The notes beneath the pieces were generated by a model that saw only the letters and a program-made list of their open reading frames with translations, was not told the origin of the DNA and ran no database searches. Of a stretch of DNA of 24,087 bases, positions 5,822 through 13,230 are shown piece after piece. Origin of the DNA: JAKBCQ01 sp021807585 (GTDB lineage Bacteria > Planctomycetota > Planctomycetia > Isosphaerales > Isosphaeraceae); assembly GCA_027325115.1 (NCBI GenBank), contig DAHWFG010000327.1, forward strand, positions 1-24,087, written 5' to 3'. The translations under genes and the position numbers were made by a program. Numbering within the stretch: the first letter of the stretch is position 1; every line of letters starts with the position of its first letter.

Positions 5822-8671
5822 GTGAACGCGCATTCCAATCGGTCGGCGGAATCTCGCGAAACCGATCGGCCGTTGTTAACGGTAATCATCCCCGCGTATA
5901 ACGAGGCTATGACGCTCGCTCATGTTTTAGACGCGGTTTCGGCGAGCCCGATCGATCATCAGATCGTCCTCGTCGACGACGGCAGCGACGACGAAACGCC
6001 GAGGGTGATCGACGATTGGAGGCGGACGCGCGGAATTCCGATCAAAGTGATCCGACATGAACGCAACCTGGGCAAAGGGAGCGCGATCCGGTCGGCGCTT
6101 CCCGCGGCCGAGGGGGTGTTGACGATCATCCAGGACGCCGACCTCGAGGTCGACCCCCGCGAATATCCCGCGCTGATCGCGCCGATCGTCGCGGGGAGGG
6201 CGCAAGTTGTTTACGGATCGAGATATCTTAACACTAGCATGCGTTATGGGTATTCGCCGCACCGTATCGGGGTAATGCTCTTGAACGCGCTCGTGTTCGC
6301 GCTTTACGGTCGAAGGATCAGCGACGAGGCGACGTGTTACAAGGCGGCGCCGACCGAGCTGTTGCGAAGGCTCGACCTGAGGTGTCGAGGGTTCGAGTTT
6401 TGTCCGGAGACGACCGCGAAATTGTGTCGGATGGGGATGGATATTCATGAAATACCAATTCGATACAACCCGAGAACGGTCGCCGAGGGGAAAAAGTTGC
6501 GGTTAAGCGACGGTGCGCGGGCGATCTGGACCTTGATTTATTGGCGGTTCGCGCCGTTTCAACCAGGAAGTGACATGATAAATCCAGATACTTGTGGATC
6601 ATCTGAAGCGAACAAATCGACCGCGACCGACGCCGGCGGCGATAAGACTTCGGCGCGATCGGACGAATCGAATTCGCTTCCGGACGCCGTCGCGGAGCGT
6701 ACGGTTCCGGTATCGGACGCGGCGAAACCGCTTCTGGAACCTTCCGAAGCGATCGCCGACGATCGTTCGGCCGAACCCGAATCGATCGGTCGGTTCGCGC
6801 TCACAAAGTTTCGGGTGCGGTGCGCGGTCGCTTCGCTGATGTCGATTCACGCGATATTATTATTGATTGGTTTGTGGATGAATTCGGTCGTGATCGACGA
6901 GGTTGCGCACGTCCCTTCGGGGTTTGCGCACTGGCGGACGGGGAGTTTCGCTCCCGATCGCGTCAATCCTCCGCTGGCGCGGTTGATCGCGGTTTTGCCC
7001 GCGTTTTTGGCTCGACCGATCTGCGACGAATCGAAGCTCAACGAGGAATCGTGGGCCCGGTCCGAATGGCAAATCGGTCCCGAATTCATCAAGGCGAACG
7101 GGCCGAGGACGTTCCTGATTTTTCGGTTGTCAAGACTGACGGGGATTCTTTGGTCGCTATTGGGGGGCTGGATCGTCTTCCGCTGGGCGCGCGAGCTTTA
7201 CGGACCAGCCGCGGGGCTTTTATCGCTCACCCTCTGGTGTTTCGAGCCGACGATCCTCGCGTTCGCCCCCGTCGTCACCCCCGACCTGCCGACCTCGACA
7301 ATCGCGATTGTTTCAACATATCTATTCTCAAAATATTTAAAAGAGCCTGCGTGGGATCGCGCGTATTTTGCGGGGATCGTTCTCGGGCTTGCGCAATTGA
7401 CGAAGTACACGCTGCTCGTTTTTTATCTGGTTTGGCCGCTGTTGTGGGTCGTCTCGGCGATCGATCGCGCGAGGAAGGGGAGGAGGATCGCTTTCAAGAC
7501 CGAGATCGCGCAGGGGATTATTATCGTCGCGACGAGCGTGTTGATCGTCAATCTGGGATACCTGCTTCAAGGCACGTTTCAACAGCTTAAAGATTATCAA
7601 TTTGTGAGCCGGGTTTTGGCGGGTCCTTCTCCCTACAACACGAGAAGGTTGGGAGACGGGCTGACTTCGAACCGCTTCAAGGAAAGTTTGCCGGGAAAGC
7701 TTCCCGTGCCGCTTCCGGCGGATTACGTGGGAGGGATCGACCTGCAACGGCTCGACTTCGAGAAATATTTTCCGTCGTATCTCGACGGGAAATGGCGGAT
7801 CAGGGGGTGGTGGTATTTTTATTTATACGCATTGTGGATTAAGATTCCGTCGGGGATACAGGCGTTGGTTTTATGGGGTTTGATCGCACTGGTTTTGGAC
7901 GCCCGCCGCGGTCGGTTTCGGCTCGACGACGCGGTTTTGGCGATCTCGGGGGGGTCGCTTTTGGCGTTCGTGAGTTCTCAAACGGGGTTTAGCCATCATA
8001 TGCGTTATGTGATGCCGATGTTTCCGTTCGCACTCGTGATCGCGGGACGCCCCGCGGTCGGGCTTTTCTCCAAATCGTTTGGAAAGATCGCTGCGATCGC
8101 GATCACGGCTTTAACGGGGTGGTCGGTGATCGCGAGTTTGGCGATAGCCCCGCACTGGATGTCGTATTTCAACGAGGCCGGCGGCGGACCGCTCAACGGG
8201 CACAAGCATTTGCTGATGAGTAATATCGATTGGGGACAGGATTTGTTGTATTTAAAAGCATGGTATGATAAGCATCCCGAAGCACGACCGTTGAAATTCG
8301 CATATAACGGCAACGTTGATCCTCGGTTCGCGGGGATCGAGTTCGGCGTTCCGGCGCCGAATCCGAACGGGCTGTTCATTGACGACCGCGCGTATCGCGG
8401 GAAATTCGGGCCTTTTCCTGGTGATTACGCGATCAGCGTATCGTATTTGCACGGGGGGTTCGGCGCGATCCCGAACGGCAAGGGGGGCTGGAAGATGTTG
8501 ATGGACGATCACGAGTTCGATTATTTCAACCGGTTTCGACCGATCGGACGCGCCGGCTATTCGATTTATCTGTATCACATTACCAAAGAACAGGCCGAGC
8601 TTGCGCGGCGCGAACTCGGCTTGCCGCCGCTTGCGGAATCGGCCGATACGACGAACGACGATTCAAGGTGA
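5822..8671 (+). CDS. Fused GT2 (DPM1-like) and GT39/ArnT-like membrane glycosyltransferase
   Basis: 949 aa from GTG 5822 (GAGGGA at 5809-5814); the open frame before it shadows the pseudopilin gene. Residues about 18-245 are a GT2 domain: V-I-I-P-A-Y-N-E (21-28), V-D-D-G-S-D-D-E (51-58), R-N-L-G-K-G (81-86) and the metal-binding D-A-D at 105-107, most like dolichyl/polyprenyl-phosphate mannosyltransferases. Residues about 248-328 form a Ser/Ala/Asp/Glu-rich linker. From about 331 a polytopic domain follows with D-E-V-A-H (359-363) and N-P-P-L-A-R-L (382-388), the acidic first loop typical of PMT/ArnT family 39 enzymes, and a late W-G-Q-D-L block near residue 805. A single chain could make a lipid-linked sugar in the cytoplasm and transfer it across the membrane. 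In-frame ATG 6575 in the linker has AGGAAG before it, so separate translation of the second half is possible. Confidence 0.9.
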   Translation: MNAHSNRSAESRETDRPLLTVIIPAYNEAMTLAHVLDAVSASPIDHQIVLVDDGSDDETPRVIDDWRRTRGIPIKVIRHERNLGKGSAIRSALPAAEGVLTIIQDADLEVDPREYPALIAPIVAGRAQVVYGSRYLNTSMRYGYSPHRIGVMLLNALVFALYGRRISDEATCYKAAPTELLRRLDLRCRGFEFCPETTAKLCRMGMDIHEIPIRYNPRTVAEGKKLRLSDGARAIWTLIYWRFAPFQPGSDMINPDTCGSSEANKSTATDAGGDKTSARSDESNSLPDAVAERTVPVSDAAKPLLEPSEAIADDRSAEPESIGRFALTKFRVRCAVASLMSIHAILLLIGLWMNSVVIDEVAHVPSGFAHWRTGSFAPDRVNPPLARLIAVLPAFLARPICDESKLNEESWARSEWQIGPEFIKANGPRTFLIFRLSRLTGILWSLLGGWIVFRWARELYGPAAGLLSLTLWCFEPTILAFAPVVTPDLPTSTIAIVSTYLFSKYLKEPAWDRAYFAGIVLGLAQLTKYTLLVFYLVWPLLWVVSAIDRARKGRRIAFKTEIAQGIIIVATSVLIVNLGYLLQGTFQQLKDYQFVSRVLAGPSPYNTRRLGDGLTSNRFKESLPGKLPVPLPADYVGGIDLQRLDFEKYFPSYLDGKWRIRGWWYFYLYALWIKIPSGIQALVLWGLIALVLDARRGRFRLDDAVLAISGGSLLAFVSSQTGFSHHMRYVMPMFPFALVIAGRPAVGLFSKSFGKIAAIAITALTGWSVIASLAIAPHWMSYFNEAGGGPLNGHKHLLMSNIDWGQDLLYLKAWYDKHPEARPLKFAYNGNVDPRFAGIEFGVPAPNPNGLFIDDRAYRGKFGPFPGDYAISVSYLHGGFGAIPNGKGGWKMLMDDHEFDYFNRFRPIGRAGYSIYLYHITKEQAELARRELGLPPLAESADTTNDDSR

Positions 8672-8801
8672 ACGACGCGGCGGCGACGACGCGGGTCTCT
8701 CTCCACTTGCATAAAATGTTAAAATACTATTTTATTAACATATAATCAATAGAATCGCTCCGCGGCGGACGAGGGTTTCCGCGGCGCGTTCTCACTGGGT
8801 A
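8672..8801. other. Convergent intergenic region with AT-rich inverted repeat
   Basis: This is the gap between two converging genes. It holds an AT-rich patch (about 8710-8752) in which ATGTTAA (8716-8722) and TTAACAT (8735-8741) form a 7-bp inverted repeat around a 12-nt AT-rich loop. A GC-rich CCGCGG...CCGCGG direct/palindromic pair lies closer to the minus-strand stop. Bidirectional transcript termination is plausible from position, but there is no classical GC stem with T-run. Confidence 0.4.
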
Positions 8802-10181
8802 TCACCACTGGATATGTCCGACAATTTGGTTGTTGATCATGATCGTCCCCGGGGGGATCACGTCTCCGGCGGGGACGAAGGATTTTTGGACGACCGAGCG
8901 GGGTCCGACGAGCGCTCCCGCGCCGATCGTCGAGCGGTCGATCACGGCGCCCGCGCCGATCGTCACGTTGTCGCCGATCTGAGAGACGTTTGATGCGCTC
9001 GATCTGGGGCCTCCCAAAATCACCGCCCCGGTATCGGCGATCAGGTTGTGACCGATCTTGAGCACCCCCTGAACGGGTGATTGAATCGACACGCCTCGAC
9101 CCGTTCGGGGCGCCGACGCGAAGAGGATCGGCTGGCCCTGATCGGCGCGGATCGAATTGCTCGGGCCGAGTCGATAAGCGACCTGGGTCGCGTGCGCGAT
9201 GAACGTCGCCTGGCCGATCACGCGGGCGCGGAAGCTCGAGACGACCCCCGGTTGGAGCCCGAGGAACGACGAGAGGAACATCGGGCTCTTGGCTCCGGGC
9301 TCGAATTTGGCGCCGGGTTCGGGGCTCGAGCCCGAGACCGCGGGGAGATAACCGTTATTCACATAAGAAATTGTTGGCGAAAACGCCGGGCTCGCTCCCG
9401 TCGCGGGATTCCCCTCATAAAGGCCGGCGTATCCCGCGGCGAGCTGGATGTCGTCGGAGATTTGGGTTTGAAGATTGCTGATTTCGGTACTTGTTACGGC
9501 TCTAACGAAGCCGAGTTTGGGGTTCGAGGCTTCGGCGTTTGTCGTCACGTTCGCCCCGGGCAAAACGTACATCCCCGAGGGGACGGTCACTCCGGGTCCG
9601 ACGCGAGCCAGGGGACCGACGAACGCTCCGGGTGCGATCGTCGCGGCGTCGATCAGCGCGTTCGCTCCGATCGATACGGGCGCACTGTTTTGTTGATATG
9701 ATCCGATCGTGCTCGGTCCCTCGATCGTCGCTCCCGGTCCGACGACGGTCGAATTGCCGATGAAGACGATCGTCGGGATCTTCTCGTGATTGGGATTGGC
9801 GAGAATCTTCGAGTTGTCGCCGATCGTCGACCCCGATCCCACTTTGACGTACCCGTTGCGAGCGTCGAGCGTCGCGAACGGAGCGACATAAACAAGCGGA
9901 CCAATAATTATGTGTCGACCATTAAAAACATGAGTGGTGACGTCGACGAAGCTCGCGGTATTGGGACCGGCGCCGAAGGGGACGACGGGGGTGTTGGGTC
10001 GTACAGGGGGAAAACCCGGCGGGTTTTGGAGGACCTGGTGGAAGAAGCTTATCGAGGTGAAGCCCGCGGGGAGCCCTGGACCGGGGTGATACGCGACTCC
10101 CGAGAGCGCGATCCGCGGTTCGAGGGGATCGCACGCGGGACGAAAGCTCTGACGCGGTTGAGATTTCCATCCTGGTTTCAT
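8802..10181 (-). CDS. LEPR-motif exported protein with left-handed beta-helix hexapeptide repeats
   Basis: 459 aa; the start codon complement at 10179-10181 has GGAAG six bases upstream (complement of 10188-10192). The N-terminus contains C-D-P-L-E-P-R-I-A-L-S-G (about residues 17-28), the LEPR-type motif found near the start of many planctomycete exported proteins. Two stretches of imperfect hexapeptide repeats follow (about residues 90-215 and 370-455; for example V-G-P-G-A-T-I, I-G-D-N-V-T-I-G-A-G-A-V-I), as in gamma-carbonic anhydrases and acyltransferases, separated by an insert with no repeats. Conserved histidines expected for carbonic anhydrase zinc binding are not evident in the coils, so a structural or surface role is at least as likely as catalysis. 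It stands alone, divergent from the ribosomal cluster. Confidence 0.85.
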   Translation of the reverse strand: MKPGWKSQPRQSFRPACDPLEPRIALSGVAYHPGPGLPAGFTSISFFHQVLQNPPGFPPVRPNTPVVPFGAGPNTASFVDVTTHVFNGRHIIIGPLVYVAPFATLDARNGYVKVGSGSTIGDNSKILANPNHEKIPTIVFIGNSTVVGPGATIEGPSTIGSYQQNSAPVSIGANALIDAATIAPGAFVGPLARVGPGVTVPSGMYVLPGANVTTNAEASNPKLGFVRAVTSTEISNLQTQISDDIQLAAGYAGLYEGNPATGASPAFSPTISYVNNGYLPAVSGSSPEPGAKFEPGAKSPMFLSSFLGLQPGVVSSFRARVIGQATFIAHATQVAYRLGPSNSIRADQGQPILFASAPRTGRGVSIQSPVQGVLKIGHNLIADTGAVILGGPRSSASNVSQIGDNVTIGAGAVIDRSTIGAGALVGPRSVVQKSFVPAGDVIPPGTIMINNQIVGHIQW

Positions 10182-10598
10182 AACGATCTTCCAACGAATC
10201 CGCGTTGGTATTGGGCGAACATGAGAGGATGTCGATCGCGCGGTCGGCGATCGGGATCGACGTTCGGCTTATCGACATAACGGATCGTGGACCTTGAGGC
10301 GACACGGGGCGACGACGATCGGATTGGAGCGGCGACGCCGATCGGATTGGCGGTAAAAGGAAGCTGCGCGGGTGTTCGCCTTGAGGTGGCGAACGCGCTG
10401 CGATCGGCGTCTGATCGAGCGGAGTCGACGGAGCGGGTCGGGTTCAAGGTTGGGTTTTGATCCGTTTCGATATTTTTGCGAACGGAATGTTGACACCCTC
10501 GCGGCGACTCGGTATCGTCTTATTTTCCCCCCGAGGTTGGGGATTGAGCTGAACCATCGAAAGTGAACCGTAGACTGGATTCTCCAGGGAAAGTACGC
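10182..10598. other. Divergent intergenic region upstream of rpsJ
   Basis: About 417 nt without a convincing gene. It contains the rpsJ promoter (10490-10518) and, in the leader, a CCCC/GGGG inverted repeat near 10527-10541 and a small CTGGA-TTC-TCCAG hairpin (10575-10587) that partly covers the ribosome binding site. No clear promoter for the minus-strand gene could be picked out. Confidence 0.5.
10490..10518 (+). promoter_or_regulatory. Sigma70-type promoter of the ribosomal protein cluster
   Basis: TTGACA (10490-10495, perfect -35) is separated by exactly 17 nt from TATCGT (10513-10518, 4 of 6 matches to the -10 consensus). Expected transcription start is near 10525, giving a leader of about 75 nt before rpsJ. 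It is the best promoter match I saw in the window and sits where a strong promoter is needed. Confidence 0.7.
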
Positions 10599-10931
10599 GT
10601 GGCGGGCATGAGCAACGAGCGGATTCGGATCCGGATGGAAGCGTATGATCACACCATCTTGGATCAATCAGCCAAGGATATCGTGGAAACCGCGGATCGA
10701 AGCGGAGCGATCGTTCACGGTCCGATTCCGTTGCCCACCCGTATCGAGCGTTACACCGTGCTGCGCAGCCCGCACATCGATAAGAAGTCGCGGGAACAGT
10801 TTGAGATCCGGACGCACAAACGGCTGATCGACATCGTTCAGCCGACGAATAAAACGATCGACGCGCTCAACAAGCTCAGTCTTCCCGCCGGGGTCGACAT
10901 CAAAATCAAAGCCTCTCCGATGGGAGGCTAA
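10599..10931 (+). CDS. rpsJ: 30S ribosomal protein S10
   Basis: First gene of the S10 cluster; S10 is a head protein of the 30S subunit and also a NusB partner in antitermination. The sequence R-I-R-I-R-M-E-A-Y-D-H near the N-terminus and H-G-P-I-P-L-P-T-R...Y-T-V-L-R-S-P-H-I-D-K-K-S-R-E-Q-F-E are diagnostic. GTG 10599 (110 aa) has AGGGA (10586-10590) at 8 nt spacing; ATG 10608 (107 aa, M-S-N-E-R) is the alternative. An earlier GTG at 10563 lacks a binding site. It is separated from rplC by an unusually long 420-nt gap. Confidence 0.97.
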   Translation: MAGMSNERIRIRMEAYDHTILDQSAKDIVETADRSGAIVHGPIPLPTRIERYTVLRSPHIDKKSREQFEIRTHKRLIDIVQPTNKTIDALNKLSLPAGVDIKIKASPMGG

Positions 10932-11351
10932 GGCGGCTCGCGGCTTTTGCCGCGATCGCGTGAGGCGAAACCGTCGAATCGGTCCGTCATGCATTTGGCG
11001 GGGGATTGGGCGAAGTCGCCTGTGGAAATCCAACCGGGTCGAAGACCCAACGTTCGCGAATCATCCGCGCGAACGCGCCGGTGGAGTACCGGCGACATCG
11101 CTCCGACCGTATCGGTTCCGCGAGGGATCGGTTCGTCAGGTTGTCGGGTTGTCGAGCCGCGCCGGGGATGATTCGGCGGGAGATCGTCGCTCTTTGGCGT
11201 CGTTGATTCCAAAGAGAGAGACGATCGAACCTTGACGCGGGTTCGCCCTCGTCAAGTTCGATCGTAGGAGTGATGAGACGAAAGTGTTTTCGGGTCCGAT
11301 TTGGTGGTTGATCGGGTCTATCCGTTACGGCCGTGTGCGGGGGTCAAGGTG
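10932..11351 (+). promoter_or_regulatory. Structured 420-nt rpsJ-rplC intergenic region, candidate cis-regulatory RNA
   Basis: No credible gene. Inverted repeats follow one another: 10938-10955 (7 bp, TTTT loop, directly after the rpsJ stop), 11009-11020 (GGCG/CGCC), 11036-11048 (GGGTC/GACCC), 11051-11075 (8 bp), 11076-11094 (7 bp with GGAGT in the loop), 11160-11178 (5 bp), 11187-11219 (8 bp plus 2) and the very strong 11221-11265. The last two are only one base apart. There is no T-run after any of them, so simple intrinsic termination is not indicated. The position between S10 and L3 suggests ribosomal-protein autoregulation, attenuation or a processing site; this is inference. Confidence 0.6.
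11221..11265 (+). promoter_or_regulatory. Strong bulged hairpin with UUCG tetraloop upstream of rplC
   Basis: ACGATCGAAC (11221-11230) and TTGACG (11232-11237) pair with CGTCAAGTTCGATCGT (11250-11265): 16 bp interrupted only by a bulged C at 11231. The apex continues as GGG (11239-11241), TTCG, CCC (11246-11248), the hyper-stable UUCG-type loop. Downstream sequence is purine-rich (AGGAGTGATGAGACG), not a T-run. It could bind a ribosomal protein, protect the 3' mRNA or block readthrough from rpsJ. Confidence 0.75.
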
Positions 11352-11990
11352 ATGCGTGTGGGATTGCTCGGTCGCAAAGTCGGTATGACACAGATTTACG
11401 AGCCGGACGGTACCGCCGTGCCGATCACCGTGTTGGAATGCGGTCCATGCACCGTGCTCCAAATTCGCACCGCCGAGCGCGACGGTTATCACGCGCTTCA
11501 GCTCGGGTTCGACGATAAGAAGCGGAAGAGCGCGTCGAAGGCCGAACGAGGTCATTGCAAGAAGGTCGACGCCGAGCCGAAGCGATTCGTCCGCGAATTC
11601 CGTCAGGAAGCGCCCGCGGCTGATATCAAAGAAGGCCAAACGCTCACGGTCGACGTGTTCAACGGGATTGCAGGGGTCGACGTGACCGGGACGAGCAAGG
11701 GGCGCGGCTTCACGGGAGCGATGAAGCGACACGGATTCAAAGGTTTACGAGCGACGCACGGCGTCAAGCGGATGCACAGGCATCCGGGTTCGTCGGGTCC
11801 GAGCGCCGATCCGTCGCGAACCCGCAAGGGGATTCGCAAGCCGGGCCATCACGGCGCGGCGCGGATCACGGTGCGGAACCTCAGAGTCGTGCGGGTCGAC
11901 GCCGATAAGAACCTGCTCCTCGTACGGGGCGCGGTTCCGGGCGCCGACGGCGGTTATCTGATCATCAGCCAAACGAACGTCGTCGGCTGA
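11352..11990 (+). CDS. rplC: 50S ribosomal protein L3
   Basis: 212 aa, usual length. L3 binds near the 3' end of 23S rRNA and nucleates 50S assembly. M-R-V-G-L-L-G-R-K-V-G-M-T-Q-I-Y at the start and G-R-G-F-T-G-A-M-K-R-H-G-F (residues 117-129) with M-H-R-H-P-G-S-S-G (141-149) are diagnostic. ATG 11352 has GGGGG (11339-11343) at 8 nt; GTG 11349 immediately before is less likely. The glutamine methylated in enterobacterial L3 is not present at the corresponding loop (Ser-Ala-Asp-Pro follows Gly-Pro). Preceded by the structured gap. Confidence 0.97.
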   Translation: MRVGLLGRKVGMTQIYEPDGTAVPITVLECGPCTVLQIRTAERDGYHALQLGFDDKKRKSASKAERGHCKKVDAEPKRFVREFRQEAPAADIKEGQTLTVDVFNGIAGVDVTGTSKGRGFTGAMKRHGFKGLRATHGVKRMHRHPGSSGPSADPSRTRKGIRKPGHHGAARITVRNLRVVRVDADKNLLLVRGAVPGADGGYLIISQTNVVG

Positions 11991-12048
11991 ACATACAATT
12001 ACGCATCATTGATCAGAATTTGAACGAGTTGCGGATTCCCAAAATATG

Positions 12049-12073
12049 ACGGCCGATGATTGATATCGGTCGT
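12049..12073 (+). promoter_or_regulatory. Hairpin just upstream of rplD
   Basis: ACGGCCGAT (12049-12057) pairs with ATCGGTCGT (12065-12073), nine pairs including one G-U, with a 7-nt loop, 28 nt before the rplD start. The rplD start itself has only a poor ribosome binding site. L4 is the autoregulator of the S10 operon in enterobacteria, so a hairpin here may be functional; no further evidence. Confidence 0.45.
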
Positions 12074-12100
12074 GTGGAAATCACGAAAAGCGAGCGAACG

Positions 12101-12850
12101 ATGTTGACCATACCCGTATACAATCCCGCCGGCGAGAAGACGGGGGAGGTGGCGATCGACCCCGCCGATTATGGCGGCGAGGTCAACAAGCAGCTTCTCC
12201 ACGACGTCGTGCTGATGCACCTTGCGGCGCGGCGCGTCGGCACGGTGAACACCAGGGGCCGAGCCGACGTCGCGGGATCGGGCAAGAAGCTTTTCCGTCA
12301 AAAGGGGACGGGCAACGCTCGAGCCGGATCGAAGCGGACGAACAAGCGACGAGGCGGCGGCGTCGCGTTTGCGCGGCGGAACCGCGATTACCGCTATTCG
12401 ATGCCCAAAAAGGCGGTCCGAAGCGCGATTCGGATGGCGCTTTTGTCAAAATTCCAGGACGGTCAGGCGCTCGTACTTGAAGGGTTGGAGATTCACGACG
12501 TTCCCAAGACGAAGCTCGTCGCGCGGGCGCTCAAGAATTTGCCGAGGACCGATCTCGATCCGACCGAAACCGCATCGAAGCCCGATGAATCGAAAGCCGA
12601 CGCGCGGCTTCGAACGCTCGCGGGTCGCCGCGTGCTGATCGGCCTCGCGGGTCAAAACCCGGTCTGGTATCGGAGCGCCCGCAACATCGAAGGCGTGAAA
12701 ATCGCACCTGTTCATGAATTCAATACGTATGATATTCTCAAGCAAAGGTATTTAGTTTTGACGCGCGAGGCGCTCGACGCCTTGAACGCCAAAACCAAAG
12801 CCGATTCGGCGGGACACGACGGTTCGCAAGCCGGCGGAGAGGAGAACTAA
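12101..12850 (+). CDS. rplD: 50S ribosomal protein L4
   Basis: 249 aa against about 205 usual. L4 lines the exit tunnel and in enterobacteria represses its own operon. The conserved core T-R-G-R-A-D-V-A-G-S-G-K-K-L-F-R-Q-K-G-T-G-N-A-R (about 51-74) and G-G-G-V-A-F-A-R-R are clear. Extra length comes from an acidic insertion at about residues 148-173 and a C-terminal tail rich in Lys, Asp, Gly and Glu. ATG 12101 (M-L-T-I-P-V-Y) is chosen by homology, since the ribosome binding site is weak; the frame is open to 12056. It is followed 3 nt later by rplW. Confidence 0.96.
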   Translation: MLTIPVYNPAGEKTGEVAIDPADYGGEVNKQLLHDVVLMHLAARRVGTVNTRGRADVAGSGKKLFRQKGTGNARAGSKRTNKRRGGGVAFARRNRDYRYSMPKKAVRSAIRMALLSKFQDGQALVLEGLEIHDVPKTKLVARALKNLPRTDLDPTETASKPDESKADARLRTLAGRRVLIGLAGQNPVWYRSARNIEGVKIAPVHEFNTYDILKQRYLVLTREALDALNAKTKADSAGHDGSQAGGEEN

Positions 12851-12853
12851 TCG

Positions 12854-13180
12854 ATGGTTACGTTGCGACATCCTCCCCAGGGCGTTCGTTCGGGCCCGGT
12901 GCTCGAGCCGTATCAGGTGATTTTGCGACCGCTGATCACCGAGAAGGCGACGCACATCTCGGAACGGCACAACGCCTACACGTTCGAGGTCAATCCGCTG
13001 GCGACCAAAACGGAGATCAAGAACGCGGTGGAAACGCTGTTCAACGTCGTCGTCGCCGACGTCCGGACGCAAAATCGACGCGGCAAACCGCGACGATACC
13101 GGCTCAAGATGGGTCGGATGCGGAACTGGAAAAAGGCGGTCGTCAAGCTCGACTCGGAACACCGAATTGATTTCTATTGA
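12854..13180 (+). CDS. rplW: 50S ribosomal protein L23
   Basis: 108 aa. L23 sits at the tunnel exit and docks trigger factor, SRP and SecYEG. The L-R-P-L-I-T-E-K-A-T-H motif (about residues 25-35) and F-E-V-N-P-L-A-T-K-T-E-I-K are diagnostic. GAGGAG before ATG 12854 supports the start, which adds an N-terminal extension of about 20 residues before the core. It starts 3 nt after rplD, the tightest spacing in this part of the cluster, implying translational coupling. Confidence 0.97.
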   Translation: MVTLRHPPQGVRSGPVLEPYQVILRPLITEKATHISERHNAYTFEVNPLATKTEIKNAVETLFNVVVADVRTQNRRGKPRRYRLKMGRMRNWKKAVVKLDSEHRIDFY

Positions 13181-13230
13181 TTCTGTTTATATGAGCGACG
13201 CTCGGTCGGCGCTCGGATTAGGGTGAAGCG

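Noticed and set aside
8802..10181. Active gamma-carbonic anhydrase
   Set aside because: The hexapeptide repeats fit the fold, but the conserved metal-binding histidine arrangement is not visible in the coils.
10947..11235. Overlapping 66-91 codon ORFs in the rpsJ-rplC gap
   Set aside because: Several frames are open at once because of GC-rich composition, none has a good start context or recognisable content, and the region is dominated by inverted repeats.
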